The position numbers were made by a program, and so were the translations under genes. From assembly GCF_049059935.1 (NCBI RefSeq), contig NZ_JBMGQR010000015.1, positions 11,631 to 75,630 on the forward strand: 64,000 nucleotides of DNA. Reading direction: 5' to 3'. Source of the stretch: JAURVT01 sp049059935 (lineage in GTDB: Bacteria; Actinomycetota; Actinomycetes; Propionibacteriales; Nocardioidaceae). This document shows, piece after piece, positions 39,817 through 48,830 of the stretch. The notes under the pieces are model-generated. The model saw only the letters and a list, made by a program, of their open reading frames with translations. It searched no databases and was not told the origin of the DNA. Position 1 is the first letter of the stretch. Every line of letters starts with the position of its first letter.

Positions 39817-40431
39817 CTATTCCTCGCCCGGACGGGCGTGCAGGCTCACCGCGTAGCCGCCACCGTCCCAGGGCTCCCGGGCCCAGCCGGCCCACCGCTC
39901 GGCGGGCACCAGGCCGGCGTCGGCGCACCACCGCGCGTACGCGTCGAGGCCGAACGGCGCCTCGTCGAGCGGCAGGTGGTCGGGGTCGAGGCCGAAGCCG
40001 GCGAGCAGCAGGCCGCCGGGGCGCAGCACCGACGCCATCTGCCGGACCGCCTGCGCCTCGGTGCCCGCCGCCAGCAGCGGGACCACGTTGCCCGCAGCCA
40101 CCACCAGGTCGAACGGTCCGCCGAGGCCGAGGTCGGACAGGGAGGCGAGGTCGCCGTCCACCCACCGCACCGCGGACGAGAGCGTCCGCGCGAGGGCGAC
40201 CATGTCGGGGGCGGCGTCGACGCCGACGACGTCGTGCCCGAGCGACGCCAGCCGGATCGCCACCCGCCCGTGGCCGCAGCCCGCGTCGAGCACCCGCCCC
40301 GGCGAGCCGAGCAGTGCGTGGCACAGCGCCGCCTCGCCGTGCACGTCCTGCCCCGACGCCTCCGCCTCGGCGAACCGCGAGGCGTACTCCCCTGCGTCGA
40401 CGCGCACGCCGACGTCGTCCCAGCGCGTCAT
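39817..40431 (-). CDS. Class I SAM-dependent methyltransferase
   Basis: 204 residues. VLDAGCGHGRVAIRLA is the SAM-binding motif I, DVVGVDAAPDMVALAR is motif post-I, FDLVVAAGNVVPLL is motif II, and VLRPGGLLLAGFGLD is motif III. The target cannot be predicted. The start overlaps the GNAT gene stop by ATGA, so both are in one operon. Confidence 0.85.
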   Translation of the reverse strand: MTRWDDVGVRVDAGEYASRFAEAEASGQDVHGEAALCHALLGSPGRVLDAGCGHGRVAIRLASLGHDVVGVDAAPDMVALARTLSSAVRWVDGDLASLSDLGLGGPFDLVVAAGNVVPLLAAGTEAQAVRQMASVLRPGGLLLAGFGLDPDHLPLDEAPFGLDAYARWCADAGLVPAERWAGWAREPWDGGGYAVSLHARPGEE

Positions 40432-41324
40432 GCGTCCAGTGTGAGGCGGAGGTTGCGGTAGCTGCGCACGACCTCCATGCCGACGGCGAGGTACAGCCCG
40501 AGTGCGCCGGTGCGGCTGTCGGTGTTGAGCTCGGCCCGGACGGCGCCGCGCGCCCGCGTCGTCGCGAACGCGTCGGCGAGCAGCGCCTGCGCGATCCCGC
40601 GACGGCGGTGCGGCGCCGCCACCGCGAGCTGGTCGACCCAGCCGGTGTCGCCGGGCAGGCTGCTGACGCAGGCGGCGACCACACCGTCCGGGCCCTCGAC
40701 GAGCCGCACCTGCCAGGGCTCGAAGTCCTCGCGCCCCACCGTCGTCGTGCGCCAGTCGTCGAACGACTTCGCACGCCGTCCGGGCCACTCGCCGAACGCG
40801 CCCTCGATCACGTCGTACGCGACGCGCTCGTCGGTCCCCGGCACGTAGTCGCGCAGCGCGTACCCGTCGGGCAGCTGCGCGTCCGGCAGCGACGCACCGG
40901 ACGGCAGGCCCAGCACCCACGACTCGTACGACGGCTCGAACCCGTGCGCCTCAAGGAGTGCGATCGCCGCGGCGTTGCCGACGGCCAGGGTCTGCGCCAC
41001 GGACGACTCCCCCAGCGACCGCGCCAGGTCGAGCGACCACCGCAGCGCCTCGGTGCCCAGACCCCGACCGCGCGCGGCGGGGTGCACGTAGTTCTCGAGC
41101 CGCCCGTGGTGCAGCTCGGCGCACGCCACCAGCCGCCCGTCGACCTCCCAGCCCCGCGCCTGCCGCGCCAGGTCGAACCCGTCGCGACGCCAGTCGGCGG
41201 CGACGTCCTCCTCCTCGATCAGCGACACCCCGTCGTCGTGCGCCTCGCTCGCCGCGACCACCGCGGTGACGGCCGCCGCGTCGTCGGAGGTCAGGGCGCG
41301 GCCGGTGCTGCGTTCGTCCGACAT
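40428..41324 (-). CDS. Tandem GNAT acetyltransferase
   Basis: 298 residues with two GNAT domains. The first has VHPAARGRGLGTEAL (acetyl-CoA loop), the second VDQLAVAAPHRRRGIAQALLADA. The second keeps the full RRxGIA loop, the first RGRGLG. This resembles the mycothiol-synthase-like tandem layout, but it lacks enough matching length to call MshD. The ATG at 41,324 is 36 bp from the divergent flavoprotein gene. It heads an operon with the methyltransferase gene. Confidence 0.82.
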   Translation of the reverse strand: MSDERSTGRALTSDDAAAVTAVVAASEAHDDGVSLIEEEDVAADWRRDGFDLARQARGWEVDGRLVACAELHHGRLENYVHPAARGRGLGTEALRWSLDLARSLGESSVAQTLAVGNAAAIALLEAHGFEPSYESWVLGLPSGASLPDAQLPDGYALRDYVPGTDERVAYDVIEGAFGEWPGRRAKSFDDWRTTTVGREDFEPWQVRLVEGPDGVVAACVSSLPGDTGWVDQLAVAAPHRRRGIAQALLADAFATTRARGAVRAELNTDSRTGALGLYLAVGMEVVRSYRNLRLTLDA

Positions 41325-41360
41325 GTGGATGAGGATGGCAGCGACGAGAGGAGAAGTCGC

Positions 41361-42746
41361 GTGACTTCGCACGAGGTGGACGTCGTCGTCGTCGGGCTGG
41401 GGCCCGGCGGGGAGGACCTGGCGGCGCGGCTGGCCCGCGCCGGCCTGGACGTGGTGGGTGTGGAGCGCCGGCTGGTGGGCGGCGAGTGCCCGTACTGGGG
41501 CTGCATCCCCTCCAAGATGGTGATCCGCGCGGCCGACAGCATCGCCGAGACGCGACGCACACCCCGGATCGGCGGTGCTGTGACCGTCGAGCCCGACTTC
41601 GGGCTCGTGGCAACACGCATCCGCGACGAGGCCACCACGAACTGGGACGACACCGTCGCCGCCGACCGGCTCACCGACTCCGGCGCCACCCTCGTCCGCG
41701 GCGACGCCCGCCTCGACGGCCCGCGAACCGTGGTCGTCGGCGACGACCGTTACGTCGCCCGCAAGGGCGTCGTCCTCAACACCGGCACGCGACCCGCACG
41801 GCTGCCGATCGACGGGCTCGAGGGCACGCCCTACTGGACGAACCACGAGATCCTCGAGACGACGACGGCGCCCGCGTCGCTCGCGGTCATCGGCGGCGGC
41901 CCGATCGGCGCCGAGCTGGCGCAGGCGTTCTCCCGCTTCGGCACCACGGTGCACGTGATCGAGCACGGACCTCGCATCGTCGGGCCCGAGGAGCCCGAGG
42001 CGTCGGCGGTCCTCACCGAGGTCTTCGAGCGCGAGGGCATCACGATCCACACCGACGCCGAGACCCAGAGGGTCGAGCACTCCGAGGCAGACGGCTTCAC
42101 GATCCACCTCGGCGACGGCACGATCCGGGTCGAGCAGCTGCTCGTCGCCGCCGGACGCACGTCCAACCTCGACGACCTCGGCCTGGAGACGGTCGGCGTC
42201 GAGGCGGGTGGCAAAAGCGTCCCGGTCGACGATCACATGCGCGTGGCCGACGGCCTCTGGGCGATCGGCGACGTCGCCGGCAAGGGCGCGTTCACCCACG
42301 TCTCGATGTACCAGTCGGCCATCGCGTACCGCGACATCGTCGGCGAGGACGGACCCCCGGCCGACTACCGCGCGCTCCCCCACGTCACGTTCACCGACCC
42401 CGAGATCGGCTCGGTCGGGATGACCGAGAAGTCCGCCCGTGACGCCGGCCTGCGCATCCGCGTCGGCGTCACCGACCTGTCGGCGAGCAGCCGCGGCTTC
42501 GTGCACGGCCCCGGCAACGACGGCGTCATCAAGGTCGTCGAGGACGCCGACCGCGGCGTGCTCGTCGGTGCCACCGCCGTCGGCCCGTCCGGCGGTGAGA
42601 TCCTGGGCGCACTGGCGATCGCCGTGCGCGGCGAGGTGCCCGTGGCCACGCTGCAGCACAGCATCTGGGCCTACCCGACGTTCCACCGCGCGATCGAGTC
42701 GGCGCTGGCCGACCTGCACGACCCCGATGAGGAGCAGAGCGCATGA
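41361..42746 (+). CDS. FAD/NAD-linked disulfide oxidoreductase family protein
   Basis: 461 residues. GLGPGGEDLAARLA binds FAD, GGECPYWGCIPSK contains the redox Cys pair (C-x4-C), GGGPIGAELAQAF binds NAD(P)H, and GLWAIGDVAGKGAFTHVS is the second FAD motif. Near the C-terminus the usual His-Pro-Thr reads YPT. It resembles mercuric-reductase-like or dihydrolipoamide-dehydrogenase-like proteins. The electron acceptor is unknown. The GTG start has AGGAG upstream, and it overlaps pepC by ATGA. Confidence 0.88.
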   Translation: MTSHEVDVVVVGLGPGGEDLAARLARAGLDVVGVERRLVGGECPYWGCIPSKMVIRAADSIAETRRTPRIGGAVTVEPDFGLVATRIRDEATTNWDDTVAADRLTDSGATLVRGDARLDGPRTVVVGDDRYVARKGVVLNTGTRPARLPIDGLEGTPYWTNHEILETTTAPASLAVIGGGPIGAELAQAFSRFGTTVHVIEHGPRIVGPEEPEASAVLTEVFEREGITIHTDAETQRVEHSEADGFTIHLGDGTIRVEQLLVAAGRTSNLDDLGLETVGVEAGGKSVPVDDHMRVADGLWAIGDVAGKGAFTHVSMYQSAIAYRDIVGEDGPPADYRALPHVTFTDPEIGSVGMTEKSARDAGLRIRVGVTDLSASSRGFVHGPGNDGVIKVVEDADRGVLVGATAVGPSGGEILGALAIAVRGEVPVATLQHSIWAYPTFHRAIESALADLHDPDEEQSA

Positions 42747-44089
42747 GCGAGATCAGCACCGAGCAGCTCGAGCAGCTGGGCAAGGCCTTCGACGCCGACC
42801 CGGCACGCCGCCTGCTGCAGAACGCGATCACCCGCAACGCCGTCACCGAGGTGGCGCTCGACCACCAGGTCGTCGTCGGCATCGACCACTCGGTGTCGCA
42901 CCTGCTCGACGACTGGGCCGCCACCAACCAGAAGCAGAGCGGACGATGCTGGCTGTTCGCCGGCACCAACCTGCTCCGAGCCGGCACGCGCGACGAGCTC
43001 GACGTCAAGGACTTCGAGTTCTCGCAGTCGTGGCTGCTGTTCTGGGACAAGCTGGAGAAGGCGAACTTCTGGCTCGAGGCCATCCTCGCGACGGCCGACC
43101 GCGACGTCGACGACCGCACCGTCGCGCACCTGCTCTCCTCGCCGTCGGAGGACGGCGGGCAGTGGAACATGTTCGTCGCACTCGTCCGCAAGTACGGCCT
43201 GGTGCCCAAGGTCGCGATGCCCGAGACGAAGTCGTCCAGCAGCACCAAGCTGATGAACGAGGGCATCGCGCGCATCCTGCGCCAGGGTGCCAAGGACCTC
43301 CGCGCCCGTGCGTCCGCCGGTGACGACACCGAGCAGCTGCAGGAGCACAAGCGCGAGGTCGTCGCGACCGTCCACCGGCTCCTGTGCCTGCACCTCGGCA
43401 CGCCCCCGACGTCGTTCTGGTGGCAGTGGACCGACAAGGACCGCGGCTTCCACCGCGAGGGCGACATGACGCCGCGTGCGTTCGCCGACCGGTACGTCGG
43501 GGTCCCGCTGGACGACTACGTCTGCCTGGTCGACGACCCGCGCCCCGGCAGCCCGCGTGGCCGCACGTTCACCGTCGAGCACCTCGGCAACGTGGTCGGC
43601 GAGCCGCCGGTGGTGTACCTCAACGTCGAGCCCGGAGTCATGAAGAAGCTCGCTGCCGACGCGATCGTGGGCGGCGAGCCCGTGTGGTTCGGCTGCGACA
43701 CCGATCAGATGAGCAACGGCGACCTCGGCGTGTGGGACGCGCGCCTGTACGACTACGACGCCGTCTACGACACCCGGACCGACCTGACCAAGGCCGAGCG
43801 GCTGGCGTTCGGCGACTCGATGATGACGCACGCGATGCTCTTCACCGGCGTCGACCTCGTCGAGGGCCCGGGCGGCGAGCAGGTGCCGCGGCGCTGGCGC
43901 GTCGAGAACAGCTGGGGCACCGAGAAGGCCGACAAGGGCTTCTTCACGATGAACGACAACTGGTTCGCCGAGCACGTCTTCGAGATCGCGGTGCGCCGTG
44001 ACGCCCTCCCGGCCGAGCTGCGCGACGCCCTCGGCACCGAGCCGCAGGTGCTCCCCGCCTGGGACCCGATGGGCGCCCTGGCCCGCTGA
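42743..44089 (+). CDS. pepC: Aminopeptidase C (C1-family cysteine peptidase)
   Basis: 448 residues. NQKQSGRCWLFAG holds catalytic Cys69, MTHAMLFTGV holds the His and RVENSWGTEKADKGF the Asn. Length and layout match PepC/bleomycin hydrolase, a cytoplasmic self-assembling hexameric aminopeptidase. It is translationally coupled with the preceding flavoprotein gene by an ATGA overlap. Confidence 0.93.
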   Translation: MSEISTEQLEQLGKAFDADPARRLLQNAITRNAVTEVALDHQVVVGIDHSVSHLLDDWAATNQKQSGRCWLFAGTNLLRAGTRDELDVKDFEFSQSWLLFWDKLEKANFWLEAILATADRDVDDRTVAHLLSSPSEDGGQWNMFVALVRKYGLVPKVAMPETKSSSSTKLMNEGIARILRQGAKDLRARASAGDDTEQLQEHKREVVATVHRLLCLHLGTPPTSFWWQWTDKDRGFHREGDMTPRAFADRYVGVPLDDYVCLVDDPRPGSPRGRTFTVEHLGNVVGEPPVVYLNVEPGVMKKLAADAIVGGEPVWFGCDTDQMSNGDLGVWDARLYDYDAVYDTRTDLTKAERLAFGDSMMTHAMLFTGVDLVEGPGGEQVPRRWRVENSWGTEKADKGFFTMNDNWFAEHVFEIAVRRDALPAELRDALGTEPQVLPAWDPMGALAR

Positions 44090-44168
44090 CCCGGCCCGCC
44101 CGGCACGGTTCACCGCCGTGTCGGGTCGGGTTCACCGCCGCGTGCGGCGCGGTGGCGAGGGTGCAGGC

Positions 44169-45737
44169 ATGAACGACCTCCCCCGTCGTACCTTCCTGCG
44201 CTCCTCGGTCGCCGTGGGCGGTGTCGCCGGCCTGATGGGCTCGGCCGCGCTGCTCAACCAGCCGTCCGTCGGCCTGCCCAACCAGGTGATCGGCGGACGT
44301 CCGTCACTCACCCACGGCGTCCAGTCGGGCGACGTCGGCACCACGACCGCCACGGTCTGGGCCCGCTCGGACCGGCCCGCCCGGCTGATGGTCGAGGTGG
44401 CCCGCGACGACCGCTTCCGCAACCCCGTGCGCCTGCGTGGCCCGCGGACGACCTTCGGCACCGACCTGACGGGCCGCATCGGTCTGCGCGGCCTGCCGCC
44501 CGGCCGCGACCTGTCCTACCGGATCTGGGCCGACGACCCCGACGGGGGACGTCCCGGCCGTCCCGTCGTCGGACGCCTGCGCACCGCGCCCGCCCGCAAG
44601 GACGACGTCCGCTTCCTGTGGTCGGGCGACATCGCCGGCCAGGGCTGGGGCATCGACCCCGCCTACGGCGGCTACCGGATCGCCGACGCGATGGCCGCGC
44701 GCGACGCCGACTTCTTCCTGTGCAGCGGCGACACCGTCTACGCCGACGGGCCCCTCACCGAGAAGGTCGCGCTGCCCGACGGCCGCACCTGGACCAACCT
44801 GGTGACGGTCGAGAAGTCCAAGGTGGCCGAGAGCCTGCACGAGTTCCGCGGGCAGTACAAGTACAACCTGATGGCCGACAACTGGCGCCGCTTCCTCGCC
44901 CAGACCCCGCAGGTCAACCAGTGGGACGACCACGAGGTCACCAACAACTGGTACCCCGGCGAGATCCTCGACGACGCCCGCTACACCGAGAAGAGCGTCG
45001 ACGTCCTCGCGCGTCGCGCCAAGCAGGCCTTCCACGAGTACGTGCCGATCAACCCGCGTCAGTCCGACGCCGACGGCCGCATCTACCGCGTGATCCACCA
45101 CGGCCCGTCGCTCGACGTGTTCGTGCTCGACATGCGTACCTACAAGGACCCCAACACCGCCAACGGCGAGACCCGCTCGGACGGCGGCGTCCTCGGGCGC
45201 AAGCAGACCCGCTGGCTCCTCGACGAGCTGCGCCGCTCCAAGGCGACCTGGAAGGTCATCGCCGCCGACCTGCCGCTGGGCCTGGTCGTCCCCGACGGCA
45301 CTACCGCGCAGGAGGGGCTGGCCCAGGGCGACCCCGGCCTGCCGCTCGGACGCGAGCGCGACATCGCCGAGGTGCTCACCGGCCTCCAGCGCCTCGGCAT
45401 CCGCAACCACGTGTGGTTGACCGCCGACGTCCACTACACCGCCGCCCACCACTACTCCCCCGACCGCGCGGCCTACCAGCGCTTCGACCCGTTCTGGGAG
45501 TTCGTCTCCGGCCCGCTCAACGCCGGCGCGTTCGGCCCCAACGCGCTCGACGGCACGTTCGGCCCGGAGGCGGTCTACGTCGAGGCGCCGCCGAAGGCCA
45601 ACACCTCCCCGGCCGAGGGCTTCCAGTTCTTCGGCGAGGTGCAGATCGACGGGCGCACCGAGGAGCTCACCGTCCAGCTGCGCGGCATCGACGGCGGCGT
45701 CCGGCACCAGACCACCCTGACGCCCGCCCGGCGCTAG
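44169..45737 (+). CDS. phoD: PhoD-type alkaline phosphatase, Tat-exported
   Basis: 522 residues. A twin-arginine signal (RRTFLRSSVAVGG) is followed by a PhoD N-terminal beta domain. The catalytic metal motifs are CSGDTVYADGP, QWDDHEVTNNWYPGE and WLTADVHYTAAHHYSP. Family enzymes use iron and calcium and hydrolyse phosphomono- and diesters outside the cell. The start at 44,169 gives the expected signal peptide. It stands as a single gene. No Pho box was recognised upstream. Confidence 0.9.
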   Translation: MNDLPRRTFLRSSVAVGGVAGLMGSAALLNQPSVGLPNQVIGGRPSLTHGVQSGDVGTTTATVWARSDRPARLMVEVARDDRFRNPVRLRGPRTTFGTDLTGRIGLRGLPPGRDLSYRIWADDPDGGRPGRPVVGRLRTAPARKDDVRFLWSGDIAGQGWGIDPAYGGYRIADAMAARDADFFLCSGDTVYADGPLTEKVALPDGRTWTNLVTVEKSKVAESLHEFRGQYKYNLMADNWRRFLAQTPQVNQWDDHEVTNNWYPGEILDDARYTEKSVDVLARRAKQAFHEYVPINPRQSDADGRIYRVIHHGPSLDVFVLDMRTYKDPNTANGETRSDGGVLGRKQTRWLLDELRRSKATWKVIAADLPLGLVVPDGTTAQEGLAQGDPGLPLGRERDIAEVLTGLQRLGIRNHVWLTADVHYTAAHHYSPDRAAYQRFDPFWEFVSGPLNAGAFGPNALDGTFGPEAVYVEAPPKANTSPAEGFQFFGEVQIDGRTEELTVQLRGIDGGVRHQTTLTPARR

Positions 45738-45782
45738 GGCTTGCCGACCTCCGGGGCGGGCCGCGGCCGTTACACTCGGCCG

Positions 45783-46157
45783 ATGCCCACCCGCCACGAG
45801 ACCCTCCGGGGCCGCCGCTGCAGCGCACTGCTGCTCGCGTCGGCGCTGGTGCTGCTCTCGTGGTTCGCCGGCGGCGCGGCACACGCGTCGGGCGCGTCGG
45901 CGGTGGCACCGACGGCGGTCTCCGCCTCGACGCACAGCGGCACGGGCGACGACGGGCACCAGCACGCCTCGTCGGTCGACCACGCCCCGCGCCACGCGAA
46001 CCTCCACGTGCACCAGGTGGCACCGGACGTCGCGCCCGCGCCCGTCGTCCGGCTGGACGCCCCCCGCGAGGTCGGCGTCGTCGAGCAGGTCCAGGCCCGC
46101 GGGCCGCCGGTCGCCCCGGTCAGCACCACGAGCGCGAGCAGGGCACCACCGGCCTGA
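45783..46157 (+). CDS. Small secreted His-rich hypothetical protein
   Basis: 124 residues. A signal-peptide-like N-terminus (CSALLLASALVLLSWFAGG then AAHA) precedes a His-rich middle (DDGHQHASSVDHAPRHAN and HVHQV) and a low-complexity end. The His cluster suggests metal binding. TACACT lies exactly 6 nt before the ATG, which supports a real leaderless gene. No family recognised. Confidence 0.55.
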   Translation: MPTRHETLRGRRCSALLLASALVLLSWFAGGAAHASGASAVAPTAVSASTHSGTGDDGHQHASSVDHAPRHANLHVHQVAPDVAPAPVVRLDAPREVGVVEQVQARGPPVAPVSTTSASRAPPA

Positions 46158-46222
46158 GCCGGTCCTCCCTGCCCTGACGTCACCCCTCGCGCTCGCGAGC
46201 CGCACCGGAAGCACCTGCCCTC

Positions 46223-48742
46223 ATGGCCATGTTCAGATCCAAGACCGACGGCAAGGCCGACCCCACGGCCGGCCAGACCTCCTCCACCAAGCGCCCCGGG
46301 GGCTCGACCTCCCGCGGCAGGAAACCACCTCGTAGCGGCAGCCGCGCCCCGCTGTGGCGCGCGATCGCCACCCTCGCGGCCCTGGGCGTCGCCGCCGCCC
46401 TCGCCTTCACCGGCGCGCCGCGCCTCGGGCTCGACCTGAGCGGCGGCACCCAGATCGTCCTGGAGACCCAGGACACCGACCGGGTCCAGGCCGACGCCGA
46501 GGCCACCGACCGCGCGCTCACCATCCTGCGCGGACGCGTCGACGCCCTGGGCGTCGCGGAGCCCACGCTCGCCCGCTCCGGCGAGAACCGGATCATCGTC
46601 GAGCTCCCCGGCATCCAGGACCCCCGCGAGGCCGCCGAGGTGATCGGCAAGACCGCGCAGCTCACCTTCCACCAGGTGACCAACCAGGCCGCGACGCCCG
46701 AGGAGTACGAGGCGGCGCAGACCGCGGCCAACGAGGCCGCCACCGCCCAGGCCCGCGAGGACGCCGAGGCCGACGGCGACGACCCGGCCGAGGTCGAGCC
46801 CGTCACCGACGGCGCGCAGCCGACGGGCCAGCCGCTCGTCCTGCCCGACGAGTCCGGCGCGCCGGTGGCGCTGGCCGCCCAGGCGCTCGACGGCAACGGC
46901 GTCAGCGACGCGGCCGAGGGCCAGCCCGAGGGCGGCCTGCAGTGGGTCGTCAACGTCAGCTTCAACGGCACCGGCGCTCCCGCGTGGGGCGGCCTGGTCC
47001 AGGCCGCGTGCGCCGACCCGGCCAACGGGCAGCGCATCGCGATCGTGCTCGACAACGAGATCATCTCCTCGCCCGGCATCGTCCCGGCGCTCTGCCAGAG
47101 CGGCGGCGGCAGCAGCACGTCGATCACCGGCGACTTCACGCTGGAGTCCGCCAAGGACCTCGCCGTCCTGATCAAGGGCGGCTCGCTGCCCGTTCCGGTC
47201 GACGTCATCGAGCAGCGCACCGTCGGCCCCACGCTCGGTGCGGCCGCCATCGACGCCTCCATCGAGGCCGGCATCATCGGCATCGCCCTCACCGGCATCT
47301 TCATCGTGCTCGTCTACCGCTTCGTCGGCTTCCTCGCCACGATCGCCCTCGCGACGTACGCGTTGATCTCCTACGCCATCCTGATCTGGCTGGGGGCGAC
47401 GCTGACCCTGCCCGGGCTCGCGGGCTTCGTGCTCGCCATCGGCCTGGCCATCGACGCCAACGTGCTCGTGTTCGAGCGCGCGCGGGAGGAGTACGCCCTG
47501 AGACGGGGTGACGGTCTCGCCTCCGCGCTCGACACCGGCTACAAGAAGGCCTGGAGCGCGATCCTCGACTCCAACATCACCACTCTGCTGGCCGCCGGGC
47601 TGCTGTTCTTCCTCGCGTCCGGCCCGGTGCGCGGCTTCGGCGTCACGCTGTCCATCGGCGTCATCGCCTCGATGCTGTCGGCGCTCGTCATCGCCCGCGT
47701 GCTCACCGAGAGCTACGCCCGACGCCGGTTCGCCGACGACAGGCCCGCCCTGAGCGGCATCGCGGGCAACGGACGGTTCCGCACCTGGCTCACCGAGAGC
47801 GGGCCGTACATCATGCGCCGCAGCGGGCTGTGGATCGGGATCACCGTCGCGGTCGCCGTGGTGTCGATCGGCGGGATCCTCGCGCGGGGCCTGAACCTCG
47901 GCGTCGAGTTCACCGGCGGCCGCATCCTGGAGTTCTCCACGGCCCAGGCCGCCGACCCCGAGACCGTGCGCACCGCCGTCGGCGACGCGGGCTTCCCGTC
48001 CGCGGTCGTCCAGGAGTCGTCGGGCGACGGCCAGAACGAGAACATCACCGTCCGCACCGACCAGATCACCAACGACGAGGCGGTCACGATCGAGGACGCC
48101 GTCGCGTCGTCCACCGGTGGCGAGGTCACCAAGGAGCGCGACGAGCTCATCGGCCCGAGCCTCGGCCAGGAGCTGCGCAACCAGGCCCTGATCGCGTTCG
48201 CGATCGCCGTCGCGGCGCAGATGATCTACCTGGCGTTCCGGTTCCGCTGGACCTTCGCCGCGGGCGCCGTGCTCTCGATGGCGTCGGTCGTGCTCACCGT
48301 CGTCGGCGTGTTCGCCTGGTGGGGCAAGCCGATCGACGGCGTGTTCCTGGCGGCGATCCTGTCGATCATCGGACTGGCGGTCAACGACACGATCGTCATC
48401 TTCGACCGCATCCGCGAGAAGCTCCGCGACAAGCTCGACAAGCCGCTGCGGCAGGAGGTGAACGACGCGATCCTGGCGACGATCCCCCGCACCATCAACA
48501 CCGGTCTGGGCGCCATGTTCATCCTCGCGGCGCTCGCCTTCCTCGGTGGCGACTCGCTGACGGACTTCGCGATCGCGCTGCTGATCGGCCTGTCGGTCGG
48601 CATCCTGTCGACGATCTTCACCGCGTCGGCGATCGCCGTCGTTCTGCAGGAGCGGTTCCCGCAGAAGGAGAAGTCCGAGAAGAAGCAGGCCGACCCGTAC
48701 GCGGACATCGTCCACGCGGGTCGCGAGAGCGGCACCTCCTAG
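46223..48742 (+). CDS. secDF: Fused protein translocase subunit SecDF
   Basis: 839 residues. The first half is SecD (GLDLSGGTQIVLET, the periplasmic P1 domain with insertions, VLAIGLAIDANVLVFER), the second half SecF (NLGVEFTGGRILEF, SIIGLAVNDTIVIFDRIRE). Twelve membrane segments are expected. It uses proton flow to complete Sec secretion. A disordered basic N-terminus of about 40 residues is present. Most actinobacteria encode secD and secF as two genes next to yajC, so a stand-alone fusion may be a second copy. Confidence 0.9.
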   Translation: MAMFRSKTDGKADPTAGQTSSTKRPGGSTSRGRKPPRSGSRAPLWRAIATLAALGVAAALAFTGAPRLGLDLSGGTQIVLETQDTDRVQADAEATDRALTILRGRVDALGVAEPTLARSGENRIIVELPGIQDPREAAEVIGKTAQLTFHQVTNQAATPEEYEAAQTAANEAATAQAREDAEADGDDPAEVEPVTDGAQPTGQPLVLPDESGAPVALAAQALDGNGVSDAAEGQPEGGLQWVVNVSFNGTGAPAWGGLVQAACADPANGQRIAIVLDNEIISSPGIVPALCQSGGGSSTSITGDFTLESAKDLAVLIKGGSLPVPVDVIEQRTVGPTLGAAAIDASIEAGIIGIALTGIFIVLVYRFVGFLATIALATYALISYAILIWLGATLTLPGLAGFVLAIGLAIDANVLVFERAREEYALRRGDGLASALDTGYKKAWSAILDSNITTLLAAGLLFFLASGPVRGFGVTLSIGVIASMLSALVIARVLTESYARRRFADDRPALSGIAGNGRFRTWLTESGPYIMRRSGLWIGITVAVAVVSIGGILARGLNLGVEFTGGRILEFSTAQAADPETVRTAVGDAGFPSAVVQESSGDGQNENITVRTDQITNDEAVTIEDAVASSTGGEVTKERDELIGPSLGQELRNQALIAFAIAVAAQMIYLAFRFRWTFAAGAVLSMASVVLTVVGVFAWWGKPIDGVFLAAILSIIGLAVNDTIVIFDRIREKLRDKLDKPLRQEVNDAILATIPRTINTGLGAMFILAALAFLGGDSLTDFAIALLIGLSVGILSTIFTASAIAVVLQERFPQKEKSEKKQADPYADIVHAGRESGTS

Positions 48743-48768
48743 CCGCTCCCGCGGCACCCGCAGCACCC

Positions 48769-48804
48769 CAGGCCCGCGTCCGGCACCCGCCGGGCGCGGG
48801 CCTG
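48769..48804 (+). terminator. Hairpin after secDF
   Basis: CAGGCCCGCG (48,769-48,778) pairs with CGCGGGCCTG (48,795-48,804) over 10 bp with a 16-nt GC-rich loop. No T run follows. It separates secDF from the RecQ gene. Confidence 0.55.
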
Positions 48805-48830
48805 TCGGTGCGGTGGGCGAGACTGCGGGA

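Noticed and set aside
41320..41361. Riboswitch or operator between the GNAT and flavoprotein genes
   Set aside because: Only 36 bp lie between the start codons, with an ordinary AGGAG site and no structured element.
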